64,000 bases of DNA from Corynebacterium lowii (GCF_001412085.1 NZ_LKEV01000002.1:124001-188000), one strand, 5' to 3'. Positions 27,713 through 36,945 are shown, counted from the first letter of the stretch. The notes: generated by a model not told the origin, from the sequence alone. Program-made: numbers and translations.

Positions 27713-28531
27713 TTACTGCTGGCCCACCTCGAAGCGAGCGAAGCCGGTAACGGTGATGCCGGCCTCCTTGGCCACGTCACCCACGGACTTCTTGCCATCG
27801 GCCACGGAAGCCTGCTCCAGCAGCACGACGTCCTTGTAGAAACCGTTGAGACGACCCTCCACAATCTTCGGGATAGCCTGCTCGGGCTTACCCTCCTCGC
27901 GGGTGATCTGCTCAGCGATGGAACGCTCCTTCTCCACAACCTCGGCGGGCACGGACTCGCGGTTGAGGTAACGCGCCTTCAAGGCAGCCACCTGCATAGC
28001 CACGGCGTGCGCAGCCTTCTCGTCCTCACCCTCGTAAGCCACCAGCACACCCACGGCCGGGGGCAGGTCAGCGGAACGCTGGTGCAGGTACACGGAGATG
28101 TTCTGACCCTCCAAGGTCACCGCGCGGCGCAGTTCCAGCTTCTCACCAATCTTGGCGGAGAGCTCCTGAAGCACGTCAGCAGCAGTCTTGCCATCGACGT
28201 CCACCGCGGCAAGCTCCTCGGCGGAGTTAGCCTTGGCGGCGGCAGCGGCCTCGGCAATCTTGGCGGTGAGATCTTTGAACTCAGCGTTCTTAGCCACGAA
28301 GTCCGTCTCGGAGTTCACCTCGATCATGGTGTTACCGGACACCGCGATCAGGCCCTCCAGGGCGTTGCGCTCGGCGCGCTTGCCCACGTCCTTGGCACCC
28401 TTGATGCGCAGGTTCTCCACGGCCTTGTCGAAATCGCCGTCGGTCTCATCGAGGGCCTTCTTGCAGTCGAGCATCCCGGAGCCGGTTATCTCGCGCAGCT
28501 TCTTCACATCAGCAGCAGTGTAGTTCGCCAT
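27713..28531 (-). CDS. tsf: Elongation factor Ts
   Basis: EF-Ts exchanges GDP for GTP on EF-Tu. The 272-residue protein has the N-terminal UBA-like domain ([20 protein letters not shown], about 8-27). The core motif [25 protein letters not shown] (in part) carries the TDFV that contacts EF-Tu. It starts at ATG 28531. It is transcribed after rpsB, across a hairpin that may attenuate readthrough. Confidence 0.98.
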   Translation of the reverse strand: MANYTAADVKKLREITGSGMLDCKKALDETDGDFDKAVENLRIKGAKDVGKRAERNALEGLIAVSGNTMIEVNSETDFVAKNAEFKDLTAKIAEAAAAAKANSAEELAAVDVDGKTAADVLQELSAKIGEKLELRRAVTLEGQNISVYLHQRSADLPPAVGVLVAYEGEDEKAAHAVAMQVAALKARYLNRESVPAEVVEKERSIAEQITREEGKPEQAIPKIVEGRLNGFYKDVVLLEQASVADGKKSVGDVAKEAGITVTGFARFEVGQQ

Positions 28532-28646
28532 TTTTGGGGCGATCCTCCTTGTGTAGAAACAGTTACCGTTGAAAATCGTAGCGGAGAAACGCCGTGCGCG
28601 TTGGCCACGATTCCCAAGCGTGTTTATGAGGGGGAATAAAGCAAGA

Positions 28647-28693
28647 GCCCTCGTGGTGCGCCACCGATATGATCGCGGCGTTCACCCGAGGGC
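28647..28693 (-). terminator. Hairpin between rpsB and tsf (partial terminator/attenuator)
   Basis: GCCCTCG (28647-28653) and CGAGGGC (28687-28693), extended by the nearby GTG/CAC pairs, form a hairpin in the 195-base rpsB-tsf gap. On the minus strand TTGCTTTA follows. In many bacteria a leaky terminator lies here and sets the S2 to EF-Ts ratio. The same role here is inferred. Confidence 0.55.
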
Positions 28694-28726
28694 CTACGCT
28701 TTTATGGGCGTGATACCCGGTGAGGC

Positions 28727-29533
28727 TTAGGCCTCCTGGGGAGCCTCAGCGGCGGCGTCGGCTTCTTGAGCCTTTTGCGCGTCCTGAGCTTCCTTCTCCT
28801 GGGTATCCCCAGCGGCTTCCTTAGCGGCGGCCAACTGGCGCTCCTCGCGGGACTTCTTGCCCTCGATAACGGCCTCACTCACCACGTGGGTGAGGATGTT
28901 CACAGAGCGGATAGCGTCGTCATTGCCCGGGATCGGGTAAGCAACGTCATCGGGATCGCAGTTGGTATCCAGGATAGCCACCACGGGGATACCCAGCTTG
29001 TGGGCCTCGTGAACGGCGATGTGCTCCTTGTTGGTGTCCACGATCCACAGAGCGGAGGGCACCTTGTTCATCTCGGCAATACCGCCCAGAACGCGCTCCA
29101 ACTTCACGCGCTCACGGGTGAGCATGAGAACTTCCTTCTTGGTACGGCCCTTGTAGCCGTCCTCGGCGGCGTCCATAGCCTGAAGTTCCTTCATGCGGGC
29201 CAGACGCTTGGAAACAGTCTGGAAGTTGGTGAGCATGCCGCCAAGCCAGCGGTGGTTCACGTAGGGCATACCGACGCGCTCGGCCTCGGTCTGAATGGCC
29301 TCCTGGGCCTGCTTCTTGGTGCCCACAAAGAGGACGTTGCCGCCGTGGGCGACGGTCTCCTTGATGAACTCGTAGGCCTCATCGATGTAGGTCAGCGTCT
29401 GCTGAAGGTCGATGATGTAGATGCAGTTGCGATCGGTGAAGATGAAGCGACGCATCTTCGGGTTCCAGCGACGGGTCTGGTGACCAAAGTGGACACCGGC
29501 GTCGAGAAGCTCGCGCATGGTCACGACTGCCAT
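28727..29533 (-). CDS. rpsB: 30S ribosomal protein S2
   Basis: S2 binds the 30S head-body junction. The 268-residue protein starts [20 protein letters not shown] and carries [24 protein letters not shown] and [19 protein letters not shown], all S2 signatures. The C-terminal 40 residues are a Glu/Ala/Lys-rich tail common in actinobacteria. The start ATG 29533 has GAAAGGGAG upstream; in-frame codons farther upstream belong to the leader RNA. It heads rpsB-tsf. Confidence 0.98.
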   Translation of the reverse strand: MAVVTMRELLDAGVHFGHQTRRWNPKMRRFIFTDRNCIYIIDLQQTLTYIDEAYEFIKETVAHGGNVLFVGTKKQAQEAIQTEAERVGMPYVNHRWLGGMLTNFQTVSKRLARMKELQAMDAAEDGYKGRTKKEVLMLTRERVKLERVLGGIAEMNKVPSALWIVDTNKEHIAVHEAHKLGIPVVAILDTNCDPDDVAYPIPGNDDAIRSVNILTHVVSEAVIEGKKSREERQLAAAKEAAGDTQEKEAQDAQKAQEADAAAEAPQEA

Positions 29534-29721
29534 GGTGTGCTCCCTTTCTTGTAAAAGTCTTTCGGTTTTAAAAGTGCAACAGGTTTTGTTGGTTTGTCCT
29601 GCGCCCTGGCGGTAAGGCTGTGGTACTCCAACACCCGGTGTGATGGCCGGGACCACGTCGGAGCGCTATGCCCTTTCCGCGCGTAGTCAGCATTTCTGCC
29701 CTGCGGACAGAGACACTGCTG
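29534..29721 (-). promoter_or_regulatory. Long untranslated leader of rpsB
   Basis: From the predicted transcription start near 29721 to the rpsB start there are about 190 untranslated bases. The region contains short inverted segments (for example CTGTCC/GGACAG variants and GGTGTTGGAGTACC), but no fold I can draw confidently. In other bacteria S2 represses its own operon through a leader structure, so this leader is the expected place for autoregulation. Together with the promoter it explains most of the 29534-29871 gap, in which I see no gene. Confidence 0.45.
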
Positions 29722-29727
29722 TCGCAC

Positions 29728-29756
29728 ATACTAACGCCCCGTTCCCCGTACTTCAA
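29728..29756 (-). promoter_or_regulatory. Promoter for rpsB-tsf
   Basis: On the minus strand TTGAAG (29756-29751) and TAGTAT (29733-29728) are separated by exactly 17 bases. Four of six positions in each box match the vegetative consensus. Confidence 0.6.
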
Positions 29757-29770
29757 ACCGAACCCGTGGC

Positions 29771-29818
29771 TTTTCCACAGGTAAGCCCCCATGTTTCACT
29801 TCCGTACCACTATCCACA
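29771..29818 (+). promoter_or_regulatory. Two DnaA-box-like sites upstream of rpsB / M23 gene
   Basis: TTTTCCACA (29771-29779) fits the DnaA box consensus TTWTNCACA, and CTATCCACA (29810-29818) differs at one base; both are on the plus strand, 39 bases apart. They lie in the intergenic region just upstream of the rpsB -35 box. Function is unproven; isolated 9-mers of this kind occur by chance. Confidence 0.25.
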
Positions 29819-29871
29819 GCCCCTTCTTATCGCCCTTCCCACAACCTCCGGCGCGGTGCAGGCTATGCGTT

Positions 29872-30444
29872 ATGACGCACCACCGCCTGCCCATCCCCAT
29901 AACCCTCTGTGTGGCCCTCTGCACAATCTGGTTGCTGTTTTACGCCCCAGCCGCCCGCGCCTGGGTCTCTCCCACCACCCATGACGCACACCCCGGAGTA
30001 GTGCGTCACCCCTATCAACCGCCACAGCACAACTGGCTCTCCGGGCATCGCGGAGTAGACCTCGCCGCTGCGCCGGGCGATCCCATTTACGCCGCAGGGG
30101 CCGGAACCGTGGCCTTCGTGGGCGTGGTGGCAGGAAGCCCGATTATCTCCATCGACCACGTCGAGGGAATCCGCACCACCTATCAACCAGTCCACGCCCA
30201 GGTAGAGCGTGGCGACGCCGTGGCAGAAGGACAGATCATCGGCACCCTCGGTGGTATCCCCGCGCAGAGACATTCCGCTGATTCAGGCCTGCATTGGGGC
30301 GCGCGGATTTTGCCTACCGACGACCGCTATATCAATCCACTCAGCCTGCTACCCACACCGATTATCCGCCTCAAGCCCGTGGATGGGCCTGCTCGTAGAC
30401 CTTCCGCAAACGCTGAGAACTCACGTGGGTATACACCTGCGTAG
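29872..30444 (+). CDS. Secreted M23-family (LytM-like) metallopeptidase
   Basis: This 190-residue protein has a cleaved signal peptide (hydrophobic about 8-25, ending YAPAARA). A compact M23 domain follows: HRGVDLAAAPGDPIYAAGAG (about 57-76) carries the first zinc ligands His and Asp, and SGLHWGARI (about 144-152) contains the last His motif, which here reads LHWG and lacks the full HxH. M23 enzymes cut peptidoglycan cross-bridges or act as activators of amidases. The start ATG 29872 is chosen because it gives a proper signal peptide; no strong ribosome site is visible. The 3' end overlaps convergent xerC by 74 bases. Confidence 0.85.
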   Translation: MTHHRLPIPITLCVALCTIWLLFYAPAARAWVSPTTHDAHPGVVRHPYQPPQHNWLSGHRGVDLAAAPGDPIYAAGAGTVAFVGVVAGSPIISIDHVEGIRTTYQPVHAQVERGDAVAEGQIIGTLGGIPAQRHSADSGLHWGARILPTDDRYINPLSLLPTPIIRLKPVDGPARRPSANAENSRGYTPA

Positions 30445-31324
30445 TCTGCATAGAGGAATGACCCAGCAATTCCTGTACCTCGCGCAGATCGGCGCCGCCT
30501 TCAAGCAAATGCGTAGCAGCGCTATGCCGTAGCCCGTGTGGGGTTAATCCTTCCGCCCCTACCCCACCCGCGGCTACTTCCACGATGCGGCGCACCTGGC
30601 GCGGATTGATCCTGCCGCCTCGACTCCCCAAAAACACCGCCTCGGTGGGCTTAGACCCCTTCGCCCCCTTGGCGGCCAATACTGGGCGCCCCTCTCCCAA
30701 CCACCTCTGCAAGGCCCGGCGCGCGGGCATCCCAAAGGGCACCACGCGTTCCTTATTTCCCTTACCCAGCACTCGCACCGTACAACCCGCTAGATCAAGC
30801 CGGGAAAGATCCAGCCCGCATAATTCAGAAACACGAATCCCCGTGGCATAGAGGAGTTCCATCATGGCGTGATTGCGTAGCCCCTCGGGAGTTTCTGTTT
30901 CCCCGGCAGCGCCCTTTTCGATCTTCCCCTCGTTTACTGCCTCCGGGTGGCCCTCCATTAATTCCTGCGCCTGGGTAGTACTGAGCACTTGTGGCAGCGT
31001 GCGATGCACCTTGGGGGTTTTCAGCCGGATGGATACGTCCGATCCCACATGTCCTTGGTCAAAGGCCCAGCGACAAAAGGCTCGGGCCGCAGCTGTGCGG
31101 CGCGCAATGGTGGATCGGCTCAGACCCCGCGTAACGGAATCGGCCAACCACATGCGCAAACCATTAAGGTCCAATTCCTTAAAAGAAGGGATATGCCCGG
31201 CAAGATCGAGCAGGTCATTGCGGTAGGCGCGAATAGTGGCCTCTGAGCGCCCCAAAACAAAACGCTGGTACTCCGCAAAATCCTCTACTGCCTCGCCCAC
31301 CTGCGTACCCGCCGCCTTGTTCAT
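30371..31324 (-). CDS. xerC: Site-specific tyrosine recombinase XerC
   Basis: XerC with XerD resolves chromosome dimers at dif sites during division. The 317-residue protein has an N-terminal SAM-like DNA-binding domain (about 15-105) and a catalytic domain. Catalytic residues are Arg in ATGIRVSELCGL, the HxxR of TPHGLRHSAATHLLEGG, His in LLGHSSMQTTQVYTH and the nucleophile Tyr in that last stretch. A short insert (EAVNEGKIEKGAAGETETPE, about 150-169) is longer than usual. It starts at ATG 31324, 12 bases downstream of dprA, in the conserved comM-dprA-xerC order. Confidence 0.93.
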   Translation of the reverse strand: MNKAAGTQVGEAVEDFAEYQRFVLGRSEATIRAYRNDLLDLAGHIPSFKELDLNGLRMWLADSVTRGLSRSTIARRTAAARAFCRWAFDQGHVGSDVSIRLKTPKVHRTLPQVLSTTQAQELMEGHPEAVNEGKIEKGAAGETETPEGLRNHAMMELLYATGIRVSELCGLDLSRLDLAGCTVRVLGKGNKERVVPFGMPARRALQRWLGEGRPVLAAKGAKGSKPTEAVFLGSRGGRINPRQVRRIVEVAAGGVGAEGLTPHGLRHSAATHLLEGGADLREVQELLGHSSMQTTQVYTHVSSQRLRKVYEQAHPRA

Positions 31325-31335
31325 GGCGCCCTATT

Positions 31336-32520
31336 TTAGGTGGGGTCGGTGGCTCCTTCCACGCGACGCCATTGGTCTCCATCGAGTATCACCAGGTTTT
31401 TGCTGCTCAAATCCACCAGCAGATGCACGGTGAGAGGAAGGGAAAGACCTGCACTGCGCGCTATCTCCTGAGTCTCTGCCGCCCCGGTGTCCGGGAGGGC
31501 GTCGAAAACGCGCAGTTCGTTGCGGCTGAGCGCCTGAATGGAATCGGGGGCGTAGGTGAGTTCATACTGTTCTTCCACATCCATCGCTCCTACGGCACTG
31601 AGCAAGGCGCGAATATCATCGGCGCTGGTGACCATCTGGGCACGGCCCTCACGGATCCGTTCGTGGCAGCCAAGAGACCCGGTTCCGGTAATCGGGCCGG
31701 GTACCGCCATCGCCACCCTCCCCAATCCCTCCGCCCAGCTCAGAGTGTTGAGCGCCCCGGAGCGCCAGGCGGCCTCCACTACCACGGTGCCTTGGCTCAA
31801 CGCCGCCACCAGGCGGTTGCGGGTGAGAAAGCGATGGCGCTGCGGTGGAACCTCGGGCGGGTACTCGGTGACCACCGCCCCGGCTGCCGCGATGGAATCA
31901 AAGAGCCTACCGTGGCGCGCGGGATATACTCGATCAATCCCACAGGCCAGCACCGCGATGGTGGTCCCACCTGCGGCAAGGGCCGCCTGGTGAGCCTCGG
32001 CATCAATCCCCAAGGCCCCGCCGGAGACGATGGTCCAGCGATGTTGGCTCAATCCGCGCACCAACTGGGCGGTGGCCTGGGCTCCATAGCGCGACTGCGC
32101 TCGGGTGCCCACCACGGATACAGCCTGCGCACACAGCTGGGCAAGACTACCGCCGCGTACCCACAGCGCATGGGGTGCCACAGCGTCGGATTGGTAAGTG
32201 CGCACGTGTTGGCTCATGCCGGTGCGGGCAAAACCAAACGCGTGCTCTATTTGTTCGGTGGGCCATTCTTCATGGCCTGGGTAAATGAGCCGCGCTCTGT
32301 GCGCCTGCGCTATCTCTAGGTCCTGCTGTGCTCTATCCCAGTCATAACGGGTAGCGGTGTGGGCCAAGAGGTCCCCCACCCAGCGTTTTCGAGCACGTAT
32401 TGCTTCGGCTATCTGCGGAGCCTCGCGCCCCTCGGCCAAGAGCGCCTGCACCTCCCGCGATGGCCCCTCCACCACCCGCGAGAGATAGGCAAAGGCTAGT
32501 TCTTCCTGTGTAAAGGTCAT
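31336..32520 (-). CDS. dprA: DNA-processing protein DprA
   Basis: DprA loads RecA on single-stranded DNA during transformation and is widely conserved. The 394-residue protein contains a Rossmann-like DprA domain. ALWVRGGSLAQL, VSVVGTRAQSRYGA (about 126-139), VSGGALGIDAEAHQAAL (about 152-168) and the DprA-typical FLTRNRLVAALSQGTVVVEA (about 220-239) are visible. A C-terminal winged-helix region follows. The ATG 32520 overlaps the comM stop (ATGA). The long open frame upstream of it is antisense-like sequence within comM and is not used. Natural competence in this organism is unknown. Confidence 0.95.
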   Translation of the reverse strand: MTFTQEELAFAYLSRVVEGPSREVQALLAEGREAPQIAEAIRARKRWVGDLLAHTATRYDWDRAQQDLEIAQAHRARLIYPGHEEWPTEQIEHAFGFARTGMSQHVRTYQSDAVAPHALWVRGGSLAQLCAQAVSVVGTRAQSRYGAQATAQLVRGLSQHRWTIVSGGALGIDAEAHQAALAAGGTTIAVLACGIDRVYPARHGRLFDSIAAAGAVVTEYPPEVPPQRHRFLTRNRLVAALSQGTVVVEAAWRSGALNTLSWAEGLGRVAMAVPGPITGTGSLGCHERIREGRAQMVTSADDIRALLSAVGAMDVEEQYELTYAPDSIQALSRNELRVFDALPDTGAAETQEIARSAGLSLPLTVHLLVDLSSKNLVILDGDQWRRVEGATDPT

Positions 32521-34088
32521 GTCTCCCCCTGTACCGATCCGTGGAGGTCTATCGCCTCCGTGATTTCTTTGAGTCCTGGGCGCGTACCACCGGAAAGATC
32601 GCTGAGCGTCCAGGCGATTTTGAGAGTGCGATCCACCGCGCGCTGGCTCAAACTCCCCTGAGCCAGATAGCCCTCTAACAGCGCCATCGCCTCCGGGGTG
32701 GCGGGAAAGCGACGTCGCAAAAGCGGAGAGGGAATCTCCGCGTTGCACCGCTCGGTGCGGCCGGCCTCCCGCCACCGCCGTGCGGCTCTCTCCCGCGCTT
32801 GTTTCACTCTGGCGGCAAGATCGGCGCTGCTCGGAGAGGAACCATCGGCACCCAGGTTGGACCCCACCGCGTGAGTACGCACCACGATGTCCAGTCGGTC
32901 ACGCAAGGGGCCAGAAAGATTATCCAGGTACGTGGCCCGCTGTCGGGGCGCGCAGCGGCACAACTGTGGTTCGCTGGCCGCACAGCGGCAGGGGTTGGCA
33001 GCCATGACCAACTGGAAGCGCGCGGGAAAGAGATATTCGCGCTGCGCTCGCACCATGCGCACCTGGGCGTGATCCAAGGGGGTGCGCAGGCTATCAAGCA
33101 CCGTGGCGGGTATTTCTGAGGCTTCGTCGAGAAAGAGCACCCCGTGATGGGCCAGGCTCACCGCGCCCGGCTGCGGGATACCGCTGCCGCCGCCGAGCAA
33201 CCCCGCGCGTGTGATTGAGTGATGCGGGGCAATGAAGGGGGCTCGATATATCGGGCCGCAAAAAGACGGAGCCACCAGAGAATGTACCGCCGTGGCCTCC
33301 ACTATCTGTTCCGCCGAAAGCGCGGGAAGAATACCGGCAAGACGCTGGGCAATCATAGATTTTCCCGAACCCGGCGGCCCGATGAGCATGAAGTGATGTC
33401 CACCCGCGGCGGCCACCTCGGCGGCGCGAATGGCCTGGGGCTGGCCCGCCACCTCAGCAAAATCCCCTATGCTCCGGGAATCAGAAGAATCAGAGCCTAA
33501 GCCCACAGGACCAGGCAGTGAGCACTCCCCTAATACCCACTCCATCGCCTCACTCAAGGTAACGGCCACGCGAATATCCAGCCCGGATACAAGCGCCGCC
33601 TCTGCCGCATTTCCTGGGGGAATCACGGCACTGCGCAACCCACCGCGCTGCGCGCTAAGCAAGGCGGGAAGCGCCCCGGAGATGGCGCGCAGGCTGCCAT
33701 CTAGGGCAACCTCGCCCACAACCAGGGTGGAATCTAGGCGCTGCCGGGCGCGCTGTGCTTGCTGCCCACCCAACATGGCGCTGAGCACCGCCAAGGTGAT
33801 GGCGAGGTCAAAGTGCCCGCCCGACTTGGGTAAGGAGGCCGGGGAAAGAGAAACCACCACCTTGGTGCGCGGCCATTCCAAGCCGCTATTGGCCACCGCC
33901 GTGCGAATACGCTCGCGCGATTCCCGCACCGAGGTATCCCCCAATCCCACCACCTGCATGCCGGGCAGGCCCCTACCAATATTGGCCTCCACCGTCACCG
34001 CGTGGGCTCTCAGACCGTGCAGAGCCACCGTGTGTGCCCGCCCCAACCTCGTAGTGCTAAGAAGCCCAGATACCAGCTCAGCAGGCAC
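32517..34088 (-). CDS. comM: YifB/ComM-family Mg-chelatase-like AAA+ ATPase
   Basis: ComM is a hexameric helicase that promotes branch migration during integration of DNA. The 523-residue protein has an N-terminal ChlI-type domain (GLPGMQVVGLGDTSVRESRERI, in part; about 40-61). Walker A GPPGSGKSMIAQRL lies near 237-250, Walker B VLFLDEASEIP follows, and a four-cysteine segment CRCAASEPQLCRCAP (about 378-392) is present, with a C-terminal lid. The GTG start at 34088 overlaps the 3' end of yraN by 11 bases, so the three genes yraN-comM-dprA form a tight operon. Confidence 0.94.
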   Translation of the reverse strand: MPAELVSGLLSTTRLGRAHTVALHGLRAHAVTVEANIGRGLPGMQVVGLGDTSVRESRERIRTAVANSGLEWPRTKVVVSLSPASLPKSGGHFDLAITLAVLSAMLGGQQAQRARQRLDSTLVVGEVALDGSLRAISGALPALLSAQRGGLRSAVIPPGNAAEAALVSGLDIRVAVTLSEAMEWVLGECSLPGPVGLGSDSSDSRSIGDFAEVAGQPQAIRAAEVAAAGGHHFMLIGPPGSGKSMIAQRLAGILPALSAEQIVEATAVHSLVAPSFCGPIYRAPFIAPHHSITRAGLLGGGSGIPQPGAVSLAHHGVLFLDEASEIPATVLDSLRTPLDHAQVRMVRAQREYLFPARFQLVMAANPCRCAASEPQLCRCAPRQRATYLDNLSGPLRDRLDIVVRTHAVGSNLGADGSSPSSADLAARVKQARERAARRWREAGRTERCNAEIPSPLLRRRFPATPEAMALLEGYLAQGSLSQRAVDRTLKIAWTLSDLSGGTRPGLKEITEAIDLHGSVQGET

Positions 34089-34452
34089 CGCGTTCTACCC
34101 CCTCGTAGTGTTCCGTCTCGAACACGGGGATACCGCAACGGTGCTCCGCTACGGTGAGCACCAGGACGTCGAAACGCACCGGTGTCCACGGGCGGCTCCG
34201 CAGCCAGGCCGAGGCCGCGCGGCGCAGGCACAATAATTTGCGGCGATCCACCGCCTCGGCTGCCCCAAAGCCACGCCCGCTGCGGGTTTTTACTTCCACG
34301 AACACCACGGTGCCGCCTGGTTCCTCCGCGATGAGGTCGATCTCGCCCACGCGGTAGCGCACGTTGCGGTCCAGGATTCGTGCCCCGCGTTCCAAGTAAT
34401 AAGAGGCTGCGTAGTCCTCGCCTTGCTGGCCCAGCGTCATTGTTGTTGTCAT
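34078..34452 (-). CDS. YraN family (UPF0102) endonuclease-like protein
   Basis: YraN proteins resemble Holliday-junction-resolvase-type nucleases. In this 124-residue protein the catalytic-like motif is RVGEIDLIAEEPGGTVVFVEVKTR (in part; E-x-D-L...E-V-K), about 31-54. The start at ATG 34452 is preferred by comparison with family length; ATG 34461 is an alternative and neither has a strong ribosome site. Its end overlaps comM. Function in vivo is not known. Confidence 0.9.
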   Translation of the reverse strand: MTTTMTLGQQGEDYAASYYLERGARILDRNVRYRVGEIDLIAEEPGGTVVFVEVKTRSGRGFGAAEAVDRRKLLCLRRAASAWLRSRPWTPVRFDVLVLTVAEHRCGIPVFETEHYEGVERGAC

Positions 34453-34498
34453 GCCGCTCATGCTGCACCGCTCGCAGCGAGTTCGACAGCAAAGCAAA

Positions 34499-34537
34499 GC
34501 CGCCCTGTGGATAGCAGTGCCCTATCCACAGGGCGGC
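34499..34537 (-). terminator. 16-bp perfect hairpin after the DUF2469 gene
   Basis: GCCGCCCTGTGGATAG (34499-34514) pairs with CTATCCACAGGGCGGC (34522-34537) around a seven-base loop. On the minus strand TTTGCTTTGC follows, so it can terminate transcription between the DUF2469 gene and yraN. Each arm also contains the 9-mer CTATCCACA, one base from a DnaA box. Confidence 0.75.
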
Positions 34538-34565
34538 CCGGCACACCTTGGCAAAAGGTAGAAAA

Positions 34566-34871
34566 CTACTCCGGCATAATCAGATCCGGCTTATCTAGTT
34601 CCTCGATATTGACGTCCTTGAAGGTAATCACCCGCACGTAGCGCACAAAGCGCGCGGGGCGGTACATATCCCACACCCACGCATCGGACATGCGAACCTC
34701 GTAATATACGTCGGCCCCGCTGCCGTGCGGAATCAACTCCACCGCGTTGGCCAGGTAAAAGCGCCGTTCCGTCTCCACCACGTAGGAGAACTGGCTTACC
34801 ACGTCACGATATTCGCGGTAAAGAGATAGCTCCGCCTCGGCCTCATAATTATCGAGTTCTTCGGCACTCAT
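34566..34871 (-). CDS. DUF2469 family protein
   Basis: This 101-residue, strongly acidic actinobacterial protein has no known function. It begins MSAEELDNYEAEAELSLYRE, and the compact remainder (RFYLANAVELIP, YYEVRMSDAWVWDMYRP) matches the conserved DUF2469 family. It commonly lies between rnhB and yraN, as here. It starts at ATG 34871. The 115-base gap to rnhB has no recognisable gene. No membrane segments are seen. Confidence 0.9.
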   Translation of the reverse strand: MSAEELDNYEAEAELSLYREYRDVVSQFSYVVETERRFYLANAVELIPHGSGADVYYEVRMSDAWVWDMYRPARFVRYVRVITFKDVNIEELDKPDLIMPE

Positions 34872-34986
34872 CGCTCTCCTATTCCTTCCTTTTAAAACTT
34901 CCTACGGCCGCCCGCCACAACAGCTCCGCAGCGCCAAAGGCAACAGCGCCACAAAGGCCAAAAAGGCAGCGCCACGAGCACCAACC

Positions 34987-35631
34987 TCAACCTCTAGCAC
35001 TCAACCACTGAGAATGTGCGGCGGCCACGTTGGAGTAAGTGTATCTATGCACCGGCGCGGCACCGTGGCGGCGCACCGCGTCCATGTGTGCCTTTGTTCC
35101 ATAACCCTTGTGCCCGGCAAAGCCGTACTGGGGATATTCTTCGTCGAGGTCGGCCATCATGTGATCGCGGGTGACCTTGGCCAGCACGCTCGCGGCGGCA
35201 ATGCACCGCGCGGCGGCGTCCCCGCCGATGATCGGCAGGTGAGGTTGCCTCATGCCGGGGATTTTCACGGCGTCGCTCAGCACATAGCCGGGGGCCTGGT
35301 TCAAGGCCACCACCGCGCGCCTCATGCCGGAAACATTGGCGCGCTGGATACCAAAGGCGTCAATATCCTGGGCGCTCACCACGATCACGGACCATGCCAC
35401 GGCATGCTTTTTAATGAGGGGAAAAAGCCGCTCGCGGGTGGCGGGGGTGAGTTTCTTGGAATCGGTAAGCCGCGCTAATTCCGCGATGGTGCCGGTGGGC
35501 AGCACGCAGGCCGCGATCGTCAGCGGCCCGGCGCAGGCCCCGCGCCCGGCCTCGTCCACCCCGGCCACCGGGCCTAAACCCGCGCGGTCGAGGGTGACCT
35601 CTAAGGTGCGCAGTTGCGTCAAGCGACGCAT
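34987..35631 (-). CDS. rnhB: Ribonuclease HII
   Basis: RNase HII removes ribonucleotides from DNA. The 214-residue protein shows [20 protein letters not shown] (about 24-43) with the first Asp-Glu pair, later LSDAVKIPG and [19 protein letters not shown], which supply the remaining acidic residues. The start ATG 35631 lies one base after the lepB stop, so it is coupled to lepB. Upstream in-frame sequence overlaps lepB and is not used. Confidence 0.96.
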   Translation of the reverse strand: MRRLTQLRTLEVTLDRAGLGPVAGVDEAGRGACAGPLTIAACVLPTGTIAELARLTDSKKLTPATRERLFPLIKKHAVAWSVIVVSAQDIDAFGIQRANVSGMRRAVVALNQAPGYVLSDAVKIPGMRQPHLPIIGGDAAARCIAAASVLAKVTRDHMMADLDEEYPQYGFAGHKGYGTKAHMDAVRRHGAAPVHRYTYSNVAAAHSQWLSARG

Positions 35632-35632
35632 C

Positions 35633-36496
35633 TTAGGCGGCGGCGCCGGTATCCTCGGCGTCCTGAATATCCGGGGAGTCCACCAGGCCAATGCGATCCA
35701 GCGGCCAGATGCGCGCCACCGTCTTGCCGCGGATATTCTCCACCGGCACGGTGCCCTGGTATTCATCGCCCATATGAGCGCGGGAATCGGCGGAGCCGGT
35801 GCGGTTATCACCCATCACCCACACGTTGCCTTCTGGCACCGTGATCGGACCAAAGTACTCGCCACCACAGGCATCGGAGCCGTATTCAGATTCTCCCACC
35901 GGGTCTTGCGGGGGATTCAGAATAAAGGATTGGTCGGTGGGCTTGCCATCCACCATCACCGCGGGGTCGCCCGCCTGGCAGGAAACCGTCTGCCCCCCGG
36001 TGGCGATGATGCGCTTCACCAGGTTGTTCTCGTCCGGGGCCACCAAGCCTACGTAGGAGCCGAGGTCTTGGAGGCCGTGAATCACGGGGTTCTCGGAACG
36101 CTGGGACACAAAGTTGCCATTCCAGGAGGGGGTGCCTGCAAAGACCACCACGTCACCGGGCTTGGGGTCGGAGAAGTAGTAGGACACCTTTTCCACTGCA
36201 ATGCGGTCCCCCGCGCAACCCGTACACCCGTGCAGGGTGGGCTCCATCGAGCCACTGGGGATCATGTACACGCGCCCGATGAAGGTTTGCACCACAAAGA
36301 CGATAAGCAGCGTGATCCCGATGATGAGCGGAATCTCCAGATACCAGGGCAGCTCTTTCTTCTTTTTCTCCTGGGCACCATCGGCCTGGGTATCGGCCGA
36401 GGCCGCCGCAGCCGAGCCCGCAGCGCCGTCGGCAGCCGAACCGCCCGCAGGGCCAGGAACGCCAGGAGTAAGGGAAGCATTCGAGGAATCAGTCAC
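35633..36496 (-). CDS. lepB: Signal peptidase I
   Basis: LepB removes signal peptides of Sec- and Tat-exported proteins at the outer face of the membrane. The 287-residue protein has an N-terminal Ala/Gly/Pro-rich cytoplasmic tail (about 1-50), one transmembrane segment ([19 protein letters not shown], about 55-73), the nucleophile Ser in [11 protein letters not shown] and the general-base Lys in [25 protein letters not shown] is the third box. It starts at ATG 36496. It follows rplS after a terminator. Confidence 0.96.
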   Translation of the reverse strand: MTDSSNASLTPGVPGPAGGSAADGAAGSAAAASADTQADGAQEKKKKELPWYLEIPLIIGITLLIVFVVQTFIGRVYMIPSGSMEPTLHGCTGCAGDRIAVEKVSYYFSDPKPGDVVVFAGTPSWNGNFVSQRSENPVIHGLQDLGSYVGLVAPDENNLVKRIIATGGQTVSCQAGDPAVMVDGKPTDQSFILNPPQDPVGESEYGSDACGGEYFGPITVPEGNVWVMGDNRTGSADSRAHMGDEYQGTVPVENIRGKTVARIWPLDRIGLVDSPDIQDAEDTGAAA

Positions 36497-36546
36497 GGCA
36501 CCTGACTCTAGCAGCCGGGCGGGGCGGCACTACTCCACCACGCAGA

Positions 36547-36588
36547 AAACCCCCGCTATCCTGCTCACAGAGCAAGAAAACGGGGGTA
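36547..36588 (-). terminator. Intrinsic terminator after rplS
   Basis: ACCCCCG and CGGGGGT form a stem around a 25-base loop that can pair internally (TGCTC/GAGCA). On the minus strand TTTTCTGCG follows. It lies in the 107-base gap between rplS and lepB. Confidence 0.75.
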
Positions 36589-36603
36589 TCCACGAGAAAG
36601 GAA

Positions 36604-36945
36604 CTAGCGGCGTTCCTTAATGCGGGCTGCCTTACCGCGCAGGTTGCGCAGGTAGTACAGCTTGGCACGGCGCACACGGCCGCGGCGGGTGACCTCGATC
36701 GAGGCAATGTTCGGGGAGTGCACCGGGAAGGTACGCTCCACGCCAATGCCGAAGGAGACCTTGCGCACCGTGAAGGTCTCACGGATACCGGAGCCCTGAC
36801 GGCGAATCACCACGCCGGTGAACAGCTGGGTACGCTCGTTAGAGCCCTCGATCACCTTGACGTTCACGCCGAGGGTATCGCCGGGGCGGAAGTCGGGAAT
36901 ATCGTCGCGCAGCTGCGCGGCATCGACCTTATCGAGAATGTTCAT
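36604..36945 (-). CDS. rplS: 50S ribosomal protein L19
   Basis: L19 lies at the subunit interface. The 113-residue protein begins [19 protein letters not shown] and carries [20 protein letters not shown] and [20 protein letters not shown], diagnostic of L19, ending in the basic KAARIKERR tail. The start is ATG 36945; upstream in-frame codons have no support. It is a single transcript, divergent from the thiamine operon. Confidence 0.98.
   Translation of the reverse strand: MNILDKVDAAQLRDDIPDFRPGDTLGVNVKVIEGSNERTQLFTGVVIRRQGSGIRETFTVRKVSFGIGVERTFPVHSPNIASIEVTRRGRVRRAKLYYLRNLRGKAARIKERR

Noticed and set aside
29568..29792. 74-codon minus-strand frame in the rpsB leader
   Set aside because: It starts upstream of the predicted transcription start, has no ribosome site and reads as Arg/Gly-rich non-coding sequence.
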